NCBI GenBank assembly: GCA_009921465.1
Contig: RFXS01000009.1
Span: 1 to 33,620, forward strand
Length of the DNA stretch: 33,620 nt
Source of the DNA: Betaproteobacteria bacterium
GTDB lineage: Bacteria; Pseudomonadota; Gammaproteobacteria; Burkholderiales; Burkholderiaceae_C
Reading direction: 5' to 3'
Both the position numbers and the translations under genes were made by a program. Positions within the stretch are counted from its first letter, which is position 1, and each line of letters begins with the position of its first letter. The notes beneath the pieces are model-generated. The model saw only the letters and a list, made by a program, of their open reading frames with translations, was not told the origin of the DNA and did no database searches. Of the stretch, positions 23,248 through 32,138 are shown piece after piece.

Positions 23248-24042
23248 ATGTCTGAACCCCTAGTCTTGTATGAAGAGCGCGCTGCTGTGGCGTGCATCAC
23301 CCTGAACCGGCCCCAGGCCTTGAACAGTTTCACCCGCGACATGCACAGCCAGTTGTGGGCCGCGCTGGACCGCGTCGAGGGCAACGCCCACATCCGAGCC
23401 CTGGTGATCACCGGCGCCGGGCGCGGCTTTTGTGCCGGGGCCGATTTGTCGGAGTTTGATTTCACGCCTGGGCCCGACATGGTCGAGCGGGCCGACCCCG
23501 GTCCCTTGATCGACCAGTACTTCAATCCCACGGTGCGCCGACTGCAGCAATTGCGCATGCCGGTGGTGGCCGCGGTCAATGGCGTGGCCGCTGGCGCTGG
23601 CGCTTCATTGGCCATGACGTGCGACATTGCGATCGCCGCACCCACGGCCAGCTTCATCCAAGCGTTCAGCAAAATTGGCTTGATCCCAGACGCGGGCGGC
23701 AGTTGGTTTTTGGTCGAGCGGCTGGGCTTGGCACGCGCCATGGCTTTGGCCATGACGGGGGACAAGCTCGGTGCCGAGCAAGCCCATCAATGGGGCTTGG
23801 TGTGGCAACTCGAGGCCGATTGCCTGGCCGCCGCTTGGGCCATGGCCGAGCGGCTCGCGGCCATGCCCACCCAGGCTTTGGTGGCCACGCGCGCCTTGTT
23901 GCGTGACGCCAGCCAGCGCAGCTTGAGTGCCCACCTCGATGTGGAGCGCGACACCCAATCCCAACTGGGCCGCACCCACGATTACATCGAGGGCGTGAGC
24001 GCCTTTTTGCAAAAGCGCCCGGCGCAATTCAAGGGACATTGA
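23248..24042 (+). CDS. paaG: 2-(1,2-epoxy-1,2-dihydrophenyl)acetyl-CoA isomerase (PaaG-like)
   Basis: The protein has 264 residues from ATG 23248, preceded by GAGGAGA. A crotonase-fold protein in which the first hydratase glutamate is absent (GVAAGAGASLAMTCD) and the second site carries Asp (FSKIGLIPDAGGSWFL), the pattern of PaaG isomerases that open the epoxide to an oxepin-CoA. The oxyanion segment GRGFCAGADLSEF and the C-terminal VSAFLQKRPAQFKGH are typical. It starts the paaG-paaI-paaK run, with paaI beginning four bases after its stop. The ring epoxidase (paaABCE) and ring-opening PaaZ are not in the window. Confidence 0.88.
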   Translation: MSEPLVLYEERAAVACITLNRPQALNSFTRDMHSQLWAALDRVEGNAHIRALVITGAGRGFCAGADLSEFDFTPGPDMVERADPGPLIDQYFNPTVRRLQQLRMPVVAAVNGVAAGAGASLAMTCDIAIAAPTASFIQAFSKIGLIPDAGGSWFLVERLGLARAMALAMTGDKLGAEQAHQWGLVWQLEADCLAAAWAMAERLAAMPTQALVATRALLRDASQRSLSAHLDVERDTQSQLGRTHDYIEGVSAFLQKRPAQFKGH

Positions 24043-24046
24043 CCCC

Positions 24047-24475
24047 ATGGACAAGATGGCGCTGGCCCAACAGGTGGGCGAAACCATGTATGCCAACGAC
24101 CGGGCCACGCGCGAAACCGTGGGCATGGACTTGGTCTCTTGCGAGCCTGGGCGCGCACGCATGCGCATGGTGGTGCAAGACAAGCACCTCAATGGCCACC
24201 AAACCTGCCATGGTGGCTTTATCTTTACCTTGGCCGACTCCACCTTCGCCTTTGCCTGCAACAGCCACAACCACAACGCGGTGGCAGCGGCGTGCAGCAT
24301 CGAGTTTTTAAAGCCAGCCCAGTTGGGCGATGTGCTGAGCACCGAAGGGGTGGAGCAAGTGTTGTCGGGCCGGCACGGCATTTATGACGTCAAAGTAAGC
24401 AACCAGCGTGGCGAGACCGTGGCCTTGTTTCGCGGCAAAAGCGCGCAAATTCCAGGAACGGTGGTGAACCCATGA
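24047..24475 (+). CDS. paaI: phenylacetyl-CoA-pathway thioesterase PaaI (hotdog fold)
   Basis: The protein has 142 residues. Hotdog-fold thioesterase of the PaaI type, which hydrolyses stalled CoA intermediates (for example hydroxyphenylacetyl-CoA) and frees CoA. The active region NGHQTCHGGFIFTLADSTFA contains the conserved Gly/His and the catalytic Asp, followed by FAFACNSHNHNAV and the paired strand EFLKPAQLGDVLSTEG. The ATG follows paaG after four bases, and its TGA overlaps the paaK ATG (ATGA), so it is translated with paaK. Confidence 0.92.
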   Translation: MDKMALAQQVGETMYANDRATRETVGMDLVSCEPGRARMRMVVQDKHLNGHQTCHGGFIFTLADSTFAFACNSHNHNAVAAACSIEFLKPAQLGDVLSTEGVEQVLSGRHGIYDVKVSNQRGETVALFRGKSAQIPGTVVNP

Positions 24476-25776
24476 ACACCCAACACGCCTTCGCTCATGA
24501 GGCGATTGAACACGCCAGCGTGGACGAGTTGCGCAGTTTGCAACTCAAACGTTTGCAATCGACCTTGCAGCACGCCTATGCCAACTCGCCGGTTTACCGG
24601 GCCAAGTTTGATGCTGCGGGCGTGCACCCCAGCGACTGCAAAAGCCTGGCCGACTTGGCGCTGTTTCCTTTTACCACCAAACTTGACTTGCGCGACAGCT
24701 ACCCCTACGGCATGTTTGCCGTGCCGCGCGCGCAGTGCGCACGCATCCATGCCTCCAGCGGGACCACGGGCAAGCCCACGGTGGTGGGTTACACGCGCAA
24801 CGACATCGACACCTGGGCGCATTTGGTCGCGCGCAGCATCCGCGCCGCAGGTGCCCGACCGGGCGACCTGGTGCATGTGAGCTATGGCTACGGATTGTTC
24901 ACGGGTGGTTTGGGTGCGCATTACGGCGCTGAAAAACTCGGGCTCACCGTGGTGCCCTTTGGCGGCGGACAAACCGAGCGCCAGGTGCAACTCATCGCCG
25001 ACTTCAAGCCCGACATCATCATGGTCACGCCCAGTTACATGTTGGCCATTGCCGATGAATTTGAGCGCCAAGGTTTGGTGCCTGCGGACAGCTCATTGCG
25101 CATCGGTATTTTTGGGGCCGAGCCCTGGACCAACGACATGCGCCGTGCCATCGAGCAGCGCATGGGTTTGGACGCGGTGGACATTTATGGCCTGAGCGAG
25201 GTCATGGGCCCGGGCGTGGCCAGTGAGTGCGTGGAAACCAAAGACGGTCCCACCATTTGGGAGGATCATTTTTACCCCGAGGTGATCCATCCCGAAACCG
25301 GTCAACCAGTGGCCGATGGCGAGTTTGGTGAACTCGTGTTCACCAGCCTGACCAAAGAGGCCTTGCCCATCATCCGCTACCGCACCCGAGACCTCACGCG
25401 TTTGTTGCCCGGATCGGCGCGCACCATGCGCCGCTTGGAAAAAATCACCGGTCGCAGCGACGACATGATGATCGTGCGCGGGGTCAATGTGTTTCCCACC
25501 CAAATTGAAGAGTTGTTGCTCAAGCATGCGGCCTTGTCGCCGCACTACCAGTGTGTGCTCAGCCGCAGCGGCTCTCTCGATGAACTCAAGGTGGTGATCG
25601 AGACCCGCGCGGGTGTGGACCCGCAAGGCAGCGCCGCTCAAGCCGCCGCCCAGCAACTGCAGCACGACATCAAGGCTTATGTGGGCACCAATGCCGCCAT
25701 TGAGTTGCGCGCCGAAGGCGGGGTCGAGCGCAGCATGGGCAAGGCCAAGCGCGTGGTCGATACACGCCAGTTGTAA
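24472..25776 (+). CDS. paaK: phenylacetate-CoA ligase
   Basis: The protein has 434 residues, the family norm. PaaK activates phenylacetate with ATP and CoA in the cytosol, the first step of aerobic phenylacetate breakdown. Motifs are the AMP-binding loop ASSGTTGKPTVVGYTRND (about residue 94), SYGYGLFTGGLGAHYG, IFGAEPWTNDMR, DIYGLSEVMGPG, RTRDLTRLLPG, the hinge GRSDDMMIVRGVNVFPTQIE, and a C-terminal Lys in GKAKRVVDTR. It overlaps paaI by four bases and ends three bases from the convergent M61 peptidase gene. Confidence 0.96.
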   Translation: MNTQHAFAHEAIEHASVDELRSLQLKRLQSTLQHAYANSPVYRAKFDAAGVHPSDCKSLADLALFPFTTKLDLRDSYPYGMFAVPRAQCARIHASSGTTGKPTVVGYTRNDIDTWAHLVARSIRAAGARPGDLVHVSYGYGLFTGGLGAHYGAEKLGLTVVPFGGGQTERQVQLIADFKPDIIMVTPSYMLAIADEFERQGLVPADSSLRIGIFGAEPWTNDMRRAIEQRMGLDAVDIYGLSEVMGPGVASECVETKDGPTIWEDHFYPEVIHPETGQPVADGEFGELVFTSLTKEALPIIRYRTRDLTRLLPGSARTMRRLEKITGRSDDMMIVRGVNVFPTQIEELLLKHAALSPHYQCVLSRSGSLDELKVVIETRAGVDPQGSAAQAAAQQLQHDIKAYVGTNAAIELRAEGGVERSMGKAKRVVDTRQL

Positions 25777-25779
25777 AGC

Positions 25780-27585
25780 TCAATCCAGCCAGCGTTTGAG
25801 CGCCGCAGCATCGGCCACGCTCAAGCGCCAGGTGCCCACACGCGGGTCGTTGGCCGCTGGCACCGCCAAAGGCAGGCGCAGCAGTTGTTGATCACGCGCC
25901 ACCAAAGCCGTGCAGCGTTTGGCCTGGCCCAGGTACAAGCCCAAGTCATCGATTTTTTGCAGCCGCCAAGCCTGGGCCGGGCGGCCTTTGCTGGCTGGCA
26001 ACTCCAGGCCCAGCCATTCGTCACCCGGGGCCATGCCAGCGTGTTGCGCAGCGCTGTCGCTGAACACAAACTTCAAATGCACGCCTTTGTCCTCGCTCAC
26101 GCGCAGGCCCAAGCGCTGTGCCCAGGCCGATGGCTCCACGTGCACGCGCACACCGTTGTCGCCCAACAAGGCTCGCAGCGGCAACTCGCCCGTGCCGTGC
26201 ACCCAAGCGCGCAGGGTTTTGCCCCAGTTTTCCCCAGTGGTGGCATGCAGCACCGCGAGCAAATCGTCTTCGCCCATGGGCCCACCCGCGCAGCGCTTCC
26301 ACAGGGCTCGCATGACCTCGTCCAGGTTGTGGCCAGTCTGGCGCAAGCGCAGGTCCAGGCACAGGCCCACCAGTGCGCCCTTGGTGTAATAGCTCACGGT
26401 GATGTTGGGGGTGTTGTCGTCGGCGCGGTAGTACTTGGTCCAGGCCTCGAAACTCGATTGCGCCAGCGAATGCACTTGGCGGCCCGGGGTTTGCAGCACT
26501 TGGTTGATGGTTTTGTTCAGGCCTTGCAGGTAGCGCGTGTCGTCCATCAGCCCGCTTCGGCGCAAAAGCAAGTCGTCGTAGTAGCTGGTCAGCCCTTCAA
26601 AAAACCACAACATCTCGGTGTGGTTTTCGCGGCCCCAGTCATAGCGTTCAAATTCTCGCGGGCGCAGTCGCTTGACGTTCCAGGTGTGAAAGTACTCGTG
26701 GCTGATCAGGCCCAGCAAGGTCATGTAGCCCTCACTGGCTTTGTCTTGGCCCGCGCGCGGCAGATCGCTGCGCTGCGCGATCAAGGCGGTGCTGTGGCAG
26801 TGTTCCAGGCCCCCGTAGCCGCTGTCGACCGCATTGAGCATGAACACATAGCGGTCGTGGGCCGGCTTGGTCACGCGCCCTGTGGCTTTGCCCTGCGCGT
26901 GCCAAAAGCGAATGTGTGTTTCGCAAATGCGCTGGGTGTCGTGCAGCAAGCGCTGGCCATCAAAGCTGGGCGTGCTGCCCGCCACCACAAACCGGTGCGG
27001 TACGCCGCAAGCCACAAATTCACCCGACCAAAAGTCGCCTATTTCCACCGGTGAGTCGGCCAGTTCGTCGTAACCGTTGGCCTGGTACACCCCCCAGCCC
27101 TTGGTGTCGGTGCGTTGGGGTGTCAAGGCGGTGGCCACGCGCCAACCTGGGGGCGTGCCCATGGGATCCAGGGCCACGGTGTGGCTGGCATCGCGCTGTC
27201 CGTGCACCTCCAAAAACAGGCTGGTGCCATTGAAAAACCCGCGTTCGCTGTCCAGCCATGCGGTGCGCACCGAGTTGTCGTGGGCGTGCACGCGGTAGTG
27301 CAGCACCAGGGCGTGCCCGGGGTCGGCTTGGATGTCCCAACTGGCTTTGTCATGTTGCGTCACGGCCAAGGGGCGGCCCAACTGCTTGGCGCGCAGGTCA
27401 AACAACTGCTTGGAGAACTCGCGCACCAAATAGCTGCCAGCTATCCACACCGGCAGTTGCACCCGCTGTAGAGCCAAAGGTCGTGCGATGGTGCAGGTGA
27501 TGTCAAACACATGGGCGGCCCAGGCATGGGCTTGCACCACAAAGTGCACCGGCGCGGGTGTGGCGGGTGAACGGGTTTTGGCCAT
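25780..27585 (-). CDS. M61 family (glycyl aminopeptidase-like) metallopeptidase with PDZ domain
   Basis: The protein has 601 residues. A beta-rich N-terminal domain (WIAGSYLVREFSKQ, FFNGTSLFLEVHG), then the catalytic thermolysin-like domain with GYGGLEHCHST (about 257-267), the zinc motif SHEYFHTWNVKRLRP (HExxH at 296-300) and the third ligand Glu330 in FFEGLTSYYDDLL, and a C-terminal PDZ-like domain (HAGMAPGDEWLGLE). M61 enzymes cleave N-terminal Gly or Ala from peptides; the natural substrates in this group are not known. No signal peptide is evident. It lies nine bases after the DUF3429 gene, last in the minus-strand operon. Confidence 0.93.
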   Translation of the reverse strand: MAKTRSPATPAPVHFVVQAHAWAAHVFDITCTIARPLALQRVQLPVWIAGSYLVREFSKQLFDLRAKQLGRPLAVTQHDKASWDIQADPGHALVLHYRVHAHDNSVRTAWLDSERGFFNGTSLFLEVHGQRDASHTVALDPMGTPPGWRVATALTPQRTDTKGWGVYQANGYDELADSPVEIGDFWSGEFVACGVPHRFVVAGSTPSFDGQRLLHDTQRICETHIRFWHAQGKATGRVTKPAHDRYVFMLNAVDSGYGGLEHCHSTALIAQRSDLPRAGQDKASEGYMTLLGLISHEYFHTWNVKRLRPREFERYDWGRENHTEMLWFFEGLTSYYDDLLLRRSGLMDDTRYLQGLNKTINQVLQTPGRQVHSLAQSSFEAWTKYYRADDNTPNITVSYYTKGALVGLCLDLRLRQTGHNLDEVMRALWKRCAGGPMGEDDLLAVLHATTGENWGKTLRAWVHGTGELPLRALLGDNGVRVHVEPSAWAQRLGLRVSEDKGVHLKFVFSDSAAQHAGMAPGDEWLGLELPASKGRPAQAWRLQKIDDLGLYLGQAKRCTALVARDQQLLRLPLAVPAANDPRVGTWRLSVADAAALKRWLD

Positions 27586-27594
27586 GGCGTTGCT

Positions 27595-28047
27595 TCAGGT
27601 GGCCGATGCGCCCAACACACAGCACAACACTGCCACGCTTGTGAGGCGCAAACGCATGGGCAGCCAGGCGGCCCATCCCCAGGCGGCCCAAGTGCGCCGG
27701 TCGACCCAGTAACACACCACCAGCAGCAAGGCCAACAACGGCAGGCCGGCAAAAGCGGGCATCAGCAAGGCCACCCAAGCCACCAATGAAGGCACCACGC
27801 CCCACACCAAGTGAAAGCGCCGCGCAGGCGCATCCAACGGCAAGCCCATGCCCCAATGAATGCCGCCTAAAAAAGATGCAATGGCGGCGGCATAGGCGCA
27901 CAAGGCCATCGCCACAAAGGCGTGCACATCGCCCACCACCAACCACATCAACAGCGCCAACACCACAAACGGGATCAAACCAGCGTAGGCCAGCCGGTGC
28001 ACCAAGGTGGCGATGTCGCCTTGCAAGGCAGATGCGGGGTGTTGCAT
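27595..28047 (-). CDS. DUF3429 integral membrane protein
   Basis: The protein has 150 residues from the ATG at 28047, one base after the dsbC stop. Five hydrophobic segments: LIPFVVLALLMWLVVG, AFVAMALCAYAAAIASFLGG, FHLVWGVVPSLVAWVALLMP, GLPLLALLLVVCYWV, and LTSVAVLCCVLGA, with the conserved FLGGIHWG typical of DUF3429. The function of the family is unknown. The tight spacing to dsbC and the M61 gene implies co-expression. Confidence 0.85.
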   Translation of the reverse strand: MQHPASALQGDIATLVHRLAYAGLIPFVVLALLMWLVVGDVHAFVAMALCAYAAAIASFLGGIHWGMGLPLDAPARRFHLVWGVVPSLVAWVALLMPAFAGLPLLALLLVVCYWVDRRTWAAWGWAAWLPMRLRLTSVAVLCCVLGASAT

Positions 28048-28048
28048 A

Positions 28049-28807
28049 TCAGGGTCGGGCAGCGATGAGTTGCTCAATTTGGGCCAGCGGAATGGCCCCG
28101 GGTACGCGCTTACCGTCTTGGGCCAACAAGGTGGGTGTGCCCGTGATTTTGTGCTTGCGGCCAAACTCCAGGTTGCGTGTCAAGGCGGCGGTGTCGCAAC
28201 TGGCCGGTGATGGGGTCGTGTCGCGTGTCATCATGTCCAACCATGCTTTGCCAGGGTCTTTGGCACACCAAATGTGGCGCGACTTTTCATTTGAATCTGC
28301 GCCCAACACCGGGTATAAAAAAAGGTGAACGGTGATGTTGTCGACCTTTTGCAAGTCGCGTTCAAAGCGCTTGCAATAGCCACAGTTGGGGTCTGCAAAT
28401 ACCGCCAGTTTGCGCTGCCCGTTGCCCCGCACGATGGTGATGGCGTCTTTGAACGGCAGGCTGGCGTAGGCAATGGCGTTGAGTTTGTCGGTGCGCTCTT
28501 CGGTCAGGTTGCGTTTGGTGCGGGTGTCGATCATCGAGCCTTGCACCAGGTAGTTGCCGCTGGCGTCGGTGTAGTAAATGTCGTTGTCTTCGAGCAGCAC
28601 CTCGTACAAACCGCTGATGGGGGTTTTGCTGACCGACTCAATTCTGGGTAAATCGGGGATGCGCTCTTTGAGCGCCTTGCGAATCGCCACCTCTTGGGCC
28701 CCCACTGCGCCGGACCAGGCGGCCCATGTCATGACACAGGCCAGCCAAAAGGCGCGGCGCAGGTGCATTGAGTGGCGTGGTCGATGGGGGCTGGTTAAAA
28801 GCATCAT
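28049..28807 (-). CDS. dsbC: thiol:disulfide interchange protein DsbC
   Basis: The protein has 252 residues from the ATG at 28807, which overlaps the upstream stop (ATGA); the ATG at 28768 (MHLRRAFWLA) would give a shorter, more typical signal peptide, with cleavage near VGA-QE in either case. DsbC is a periplasmic disulfide isomerase. The N-terminal dimerisation domain (SGLYEVLLEDNDIYYTDASG) is followed by the thioredoxin domain with active site NCGYCKRF (Cys142 and Cys145 from this start), a second Cys pair (HIWCAKD and PASCDTA), and the cis-Pro loop ITGTPTLLAQDGKRVPG. DsbC normally depends on DsbD, not encoded here. It is co-transcribed with the UbiH-like gene upstream. Confidence 0.95.
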   Translation of the reverse strand: MMLLTSPHRPRHSMHLRRAFWLACVMTWAAWSGAVGAQEVAIRKALKERIPDLPRIESVSKTPISGLYEVLLEDNDIYYTDASGNYLVQGSMIDTRTKRNLTEERTDKLNAIAYASLPFKDAITIVRGNGQRKLAVFADPNCGYCKRFERDLQKVDNITVHLFLYPVLGADSNEKSRHIWCAKDPGKAWLDMMTRDTTPSPASCDTAALTRNLEFGRKHKITGTPTLLAQDGKRVPGAIPLAQIEQLIAARP

Positions 28808-29925
28808 TGCATGGCCTGTTGTATCACCCATTGTTTCAAAGGTGGGATGGTGTCAAAGTTTTTCATGCCCCATTGGCGCAGGTCTTTGGCCAGCGCATGG
28901 GGGTGGGCAAACAAGCGTTGCAGTGCGTCGCAGGCCACCCAGGTGGGCCACATGCCCGCTTTGCGTTGGCGCTCATACTGGCGCAGCAATCGGCGGTCAT
29001 TCAAGGCCCGCCAGTGGTTCAAATCTTGGCGGGTTTGCAGCACATCTCGCAAGGCTTGGGCATCGGCCAAACCCAGGTTCAGCCCCAAGCCAGCCAGCGG
29101 GTGCACACTGTGTGCGGCGTCACCGGCCAGCACCCAGGCACTGCCATCGCTGTAGGTGCCGCTCCATTGCAGGGCGCGCGCCATTTGCAATGGCCAGGTG
29201 CGCCGCTCGCTGGTCAAGCTCAAATCCCCCAATTGGCCGTGGCTGGCGTGGTGCAAGGCTTGTTCGAAATCGGCCGCGGGCATGGCTTGCAACTGTTGTG
29301 CCCGCGCCGGGCTGAGCGACCACACCAAAGCGGCTTGTTGCCCCTGCGCGCCGCCCATGGGCAGCAAGGCCAAGATGTCGAGTTCAGCGTTCACGTGGTT
29401 GAACCATTGAAAGGCTTGGCCATCATGGGGCACGGTGCATTGCACCCGCGCTGCCAAGGCGTGTTGGTCGTAGGGCAAGACCTCGTGCACCACACCCGCT
29501 TGTTCGCGGCTGGTGCTGTGGCGGCCTTCACACACCACGGTGAGGCTGGCTTTGTCGGGTGCTTGCAATAAGCTGATCAGGGGTTGGTACTGGATCGCTT
29601 GCGCCAGTTGCGCTTGCAACTCGGGCACATCAACGATCCAAGTCAGGCCCTGCGGGCTGGGGGCATCGAGCTGCACTTGCGCACCGCTATCGCCCCACAC
29701 CCGCATGCGCTGCACGGCGGTGGTGTGCGCCTGTGCAGGCCAGCAACGCAGTTCTTGCAGCAGGGCGTGAGAAGAGGCATTGAGGGCAAATGCACGCACA
29801 TCGCTCGCAGGGGTGGGGGTGTCTTGCACCAACCCCACCCGCAAGCGCAAAGCGGCCAGCAGCAAGGCCACCGTTTGCCCCACCACACCGGCACCGCGGA
29901 TACATACATCGAATGCGGGTTTCAT
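28804..29925 (-). CDS. UbiH/UbiF-type FAD-dependent monooxygenase
   Basis: The protein has 373 residues from the ATG at 29925, which starts just before the Rossmann strand; the longer ORF was rejected. FAD-binding GAGVVGQTVALLLA (residues 10-23), a degenerate mid motif (LTVVCEGRHST, where many relatives have ADG), and the C-terminal FAD/GD motif WVLAGDAAHSVHPLAGLGLN. The family hydroxylates the ubiquinone ring during its synthesis; this short Burkholderiales type is usually annotated UbiH-like, but which ring position it would act on is not clear. It is the first gene of the minus-strand operon and is divergent from the MOSC gene. Confidence 0.87.
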   Translation of the reverse strand: MKPAFDVCIRGAGVVGQTVALLLAALRLRVGLVQDTPTPASDVRAFALNASSHALLQELRCWPAQAHTTAVQRMRVWGDSGAQVQLDAPSPQGLTWIVDVPELQAQLAQAIQYQPLISLLQAPDKASLTVVCEGRHSTSREQAGVVHEVLPYDQHALAARVQCTVPHDGQAFQWFNHVNAELDILALLPMGGAQGQQAALVWSLSPARAQQLQAMPAADFEQALHHASHGQLGDLSLTSERRTWPLQMARALQWSGTYSDGSAWVLAGDAAHSVHPLAGLGLNLGLADAQALRDVLQTRQDLNHWRALNDRRLLRQYERQRKAGMWPTWVACDALQRLFAHPHALAKDLRQWGMKNFDTIPPLKQWVIQQAMQ

Positions 29926-30006
29926 GGAAGGGGATTCTAGGTGGGCCTGTGCGGCCTTGCCACGCAGGCACAATTCGACCCTGTTCACTGACATGCCAAT
30001 CTCAAC

Positions 30007-30894
30007 ATGATCGACGCCCAAGCCACCGTGTCCCAGTTGTGGGTCTACCCCGTGAAATCCTGTGCCGGCATTTCCTTGCAAGAGGCCACCCTGACCGACA
30101 TGGGTTTGCTACACGACCGCTGTTGGATGGTGGTCAACGCGCAAGGCGAGATGGTCAGCCAACGCGATTTGCCCCAGATGGCCTTGATTCAACCGACCTT
30201 GCGAGCCTCTGACGTGCGATTGCGCGCGCCCGGCATGCTGGCCTTGCACCTGGCTTTGTACGAGGTGCAAGACGCCGTGCAAGTGCAAGTGTGGGGACAA
30301 CCGGTGAGTGCTTTTGACATGGGCGACGTGGCGTCGCAATGGTTCAGCGACTTTTTGGGCCAAACCGCGCAGGGCCAGGCCATGGGACGCTTGCGTTTGG
30401 TGCGCTTTGACCCCGACCATGTGCGCCCCAGCAACCCCCAATGGACCGCAGGGGTAGAGGCGAAAAACCAATTCAGCGATGGGTTTCCGTATTTGGTGTG
30501 CAGCCACGCATCGCTGGAGGGGCTCAATGCGCGCTTGGCCAGCAGCGGCCACGCCGCGGTGGACTTGCGCCGCTTTCGGCCCAACATCGTGCTCAGCGGC
30601 ATACCCGCGCACGACGAAGATCACATCCTGGGCTTGTCGTGGCAGGCCGAAGAAGGCCGCGTGGTGCTCAAGCCAGTCAAGCCATGTTCGCGCTGCCCCA
30701 TGCCCAACATCGACCCCGATACCGGTGACGTCAACCCACTGCTGGGCGATGTGTTGCAAAGCTATCGGCAAGACCGGCGTTTGGAGGGGGCTGTCAGCTT
30801 TGGCATGAACGCCATTGCCAGCCAGGGCGTGAGCCAAGACAGCGAGCCGCTGCTGCGGGTGGGCCAGGTGCTGGACGTTCAATACCACCTGTGA
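30007..30894 (+). CDS. MOSC domain protein with N-terminal beta-barrel domain
   Basis: The protein has 295 residues. An N-terminal MOSC_N beta-barrel (VSQLWVYPVKSCAGISLQEA ... DRCWMVVNAQGEMVSQRD) is followed by the MOSC domain with FPYLVCSHASLEGLN, DLRRFRPNIVLSG and the cysteine motif KPVKPCSRCPMPNIDP that can bind molybdenum cofactor sulfur. The organisation matches YcbX/mARC-type proteins, which reduce N-hydroxylated compounds with a molybdenum cofactor. YcbX itself carries a C-terminal 2Fe-2S domain that is absent here. Start ATG 30007 has no clear Shine-Dalgarno. Confidence 0.88.
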   Translation: MIDAQATVSQLWVYPVKSCAGISLQEATLTDMGLLHDRCWMVVNAQGEMVSQRDLPQMALIQPTLRASDVRLRAPGMLALHLALYEVQDAVQVQVWGQPVSAFDMGDVASQWFSDFLGQTAQGQAMGRLRLVRFDPDHVRPSNPQWTAGVEAKNQFSDGFPYLVCSHASLEGLNARLASSGHAAVDLRRFRPNIVLSGIPAHDEDHILGLSWQAEEGRVVLKPVKPCSRCPMPNIDPDTGDVNPLLGDVLQSYRQDRRLEGAVSFGMNAIASQGVSQDSEPLLRVGQVLDVQYHL

Positions 30895-30928
30895 CGCTTT
30901 GCGCGTTGACAGCGCCTTGCGCCCAGCG

Positions 30929-30957
30929 GTGTGAGCCTAAACCGCGCTGGCTACAAT
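30929..30957 (+). promoter_or_regulatory. possible promoter for ychF
   Basis: TACAAT at 30952-30957 is a strong -10; a 17-base spacer leads to a poor -35, GTGTGA (30929-30934). It lies 62 bases before the ychF ATG. A GC-rich stem, CCCGC-GTGC-GCGGG (30989-31002 or so), follows in the leader. Confidence 0.4.
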
Positions 30958-31019
30958 CCATCCCCTTTGGCGATACAGCGCGCCCAACCATCCCCGCGTG
31001 CGCGGGTTGAGGACCATCC

Positions 31020-32111
31020 ATGAGTTTGAAATGCGGCATCGTCGGCCTGCCCAATGTGGGCAAGTCCACCCTCTTCAATGCCCTGACCAAGGCCGGCATT
31101 GCAGCCGAAAATTACCCGTTTTGCACCATCGAGCCCAACGTGGGCGTGGTCGAAGTGCCCGACACCCGCTTGGCGCAGCTGTCAACCATCGTCGAGCCCG
31201 AGCGGGTGGTGCCTGCGATCGTGGAGTTTGTCGACATTGCTGGCCTGGTGGCCGGTGCCAGCACGGGCGAAGGCTTGGGCAACCAGTTTTTGGCGCACAT
31301 CCGCGAAACCGATGCGATTGTCAATGTGGTGCGTTGCTTCCAGGACGACAACGTGATCCACGTGGCTGGCAAGGTCGATCCCATCTCCGACATTGAAGTG
31401 ATCCAAACCGAGCTTTGTTTGGCCGACTTGAACAGCGTGGAAAAAGCCCTGCACCGGGTGCAAAAAACCGCCCGTTCGGGCGACAAAGAGGCCGCCAAGT
31501 TGGTGACCATTTTGGAGAAATGCCAGCTGGCCTTGAACGACACCAAGCCGGTGCGCACCATTGACTTCAGCAAAGAAGAAAAGCCACTGCTCAAGCAGTT
31601 TTTTCTGATCACCGCCAAGCCCGCCATGTTTGTGGCCAATGTGTCCGAAGACGGTTTCGAGAACAACCCCTTGCTCGATCGTCTGACCGCTTATGCCCAT
31701 TCACAAAACGCCCCCGTGGTGGCCATTTGCGCCAAGCTCGAAGCTGAGATGAGCGAGATGAGCGACGAAGACCGCGACATGTTTTTAAGCGAATTGGGCC
31801 AAACCGAACCAGGCCTGAACCGATTGATTCGCTCGGCCTACACCTTGCTGGGTCTGCAAACCTACTTCACCGCTGGTGTGAAAGAGGTGCGCGCCTGGAC
31901 CATCCACGTGGGCGACACCGGCCCGCAAGCCGCTGGGGTGATCCACACCGATTTTGAAAAGGGCTACATCCGCGCCCAAACCATCGCCTTTGAAGACTTC
32001 ATTCAGTTCAAAGGCGAGCAAGGTGCCAAGGACGCGGGCAAGATGCGCGCCGAGGGCAAAGAGTACGTGGTCAAAGACGGCGACGTGATGAACTTTTTGT
32101 TCAGCAGTTGA
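31020..32111 (+). CDS. ychF: redox-regulated ATPase/GTPase YchF
   Basis: The protein has 363 residues, the usual length. An Obg-family P-loop protein (OLA1 type) that prefers ATP and associates with ribosomes; in E. coli it affects oxidative stress responses. G1 [18 protein letters not shown] (residues 8-25), the switch segment [18 protein letters not shown]3 [20 protein letters not shown], the non-canonical G4 NVSE that underlies ATP preference, and the C-terminal TGS domain ([20 protein letters not shown] and [18 protein letters not shown]) are all present. GAGGA lies a few bases before the ATG. It probably has its own promoter. Confidence 0.98.
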   Translation: MSLKCGIVGLPNVGKSTLFNALTKAGIAAENYPFCTIEPNVGVVEVPDTRLAQLSTIVEPERVVPAIVEFVDIAGLVAGASTGEGLGNQFLAHIRETDAIVNVVRCFQDDNVIHVAGKVDPISDIEVIQTELCLADLNSVEKALHRVQKTARSGDKEAAKLVTILEKCQLALNDTKPVRTIDFSKEEKPLLKQFFLITAKPAMFVANVSEDGFENNPLLDRLTAYAHSQNAPVVAICAKLEAEMSEMSDEDRDMFLSELGQTEPGLNRLIRSAYTLLGLQTYFTAGVKEVRAWTIHVGDTGPQAAGVIHTDFEKGYIRAQTIAFEDFIQFKGEQGAKDAGKMRAEGKEYVVKDGDVMNFLFSS

Positions 32112-32132
32112 CCAAGCCCTGAGCGGGCCTGG
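32112..32132. terminator. hairpin between convergent ychF and flavin reductase genes
   Basis: CCAAGCCC (32112-32119), loop TGAGC, GGGCCTGG (32125-32132), with one A-C mismatch. It begins at the ychF stop and lies six bases before the convergent stop. There is no T run, so termination would be inefficient or Rho-assisted. Confidence 0.45.
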
Positions 32133-32138
32133 GGCAGC

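Noticed and set aside
25885-27054. 389-residue ORF antisense to the M61 peptidase
   Set aside because: The M61 frame has the HExxH motif and full domains; this one has only Ala/Gln/Val-rich shadow sequence.
29500-29560. CEG instead of ADG in the UbiH-like protein
   Set aside because: I recall the same TVVCEG pattern in other Burkholderiales members of this short UbiH-like group, so it is not a local anomaly.
30906-30957. TTGACA at 30906 with TACAAT at 30952 as one promoter
   Set aside because: The hexamers are about 40 bases apart, far from the 16-18 needed; only the TACAAT was kept, with a weaker -35.
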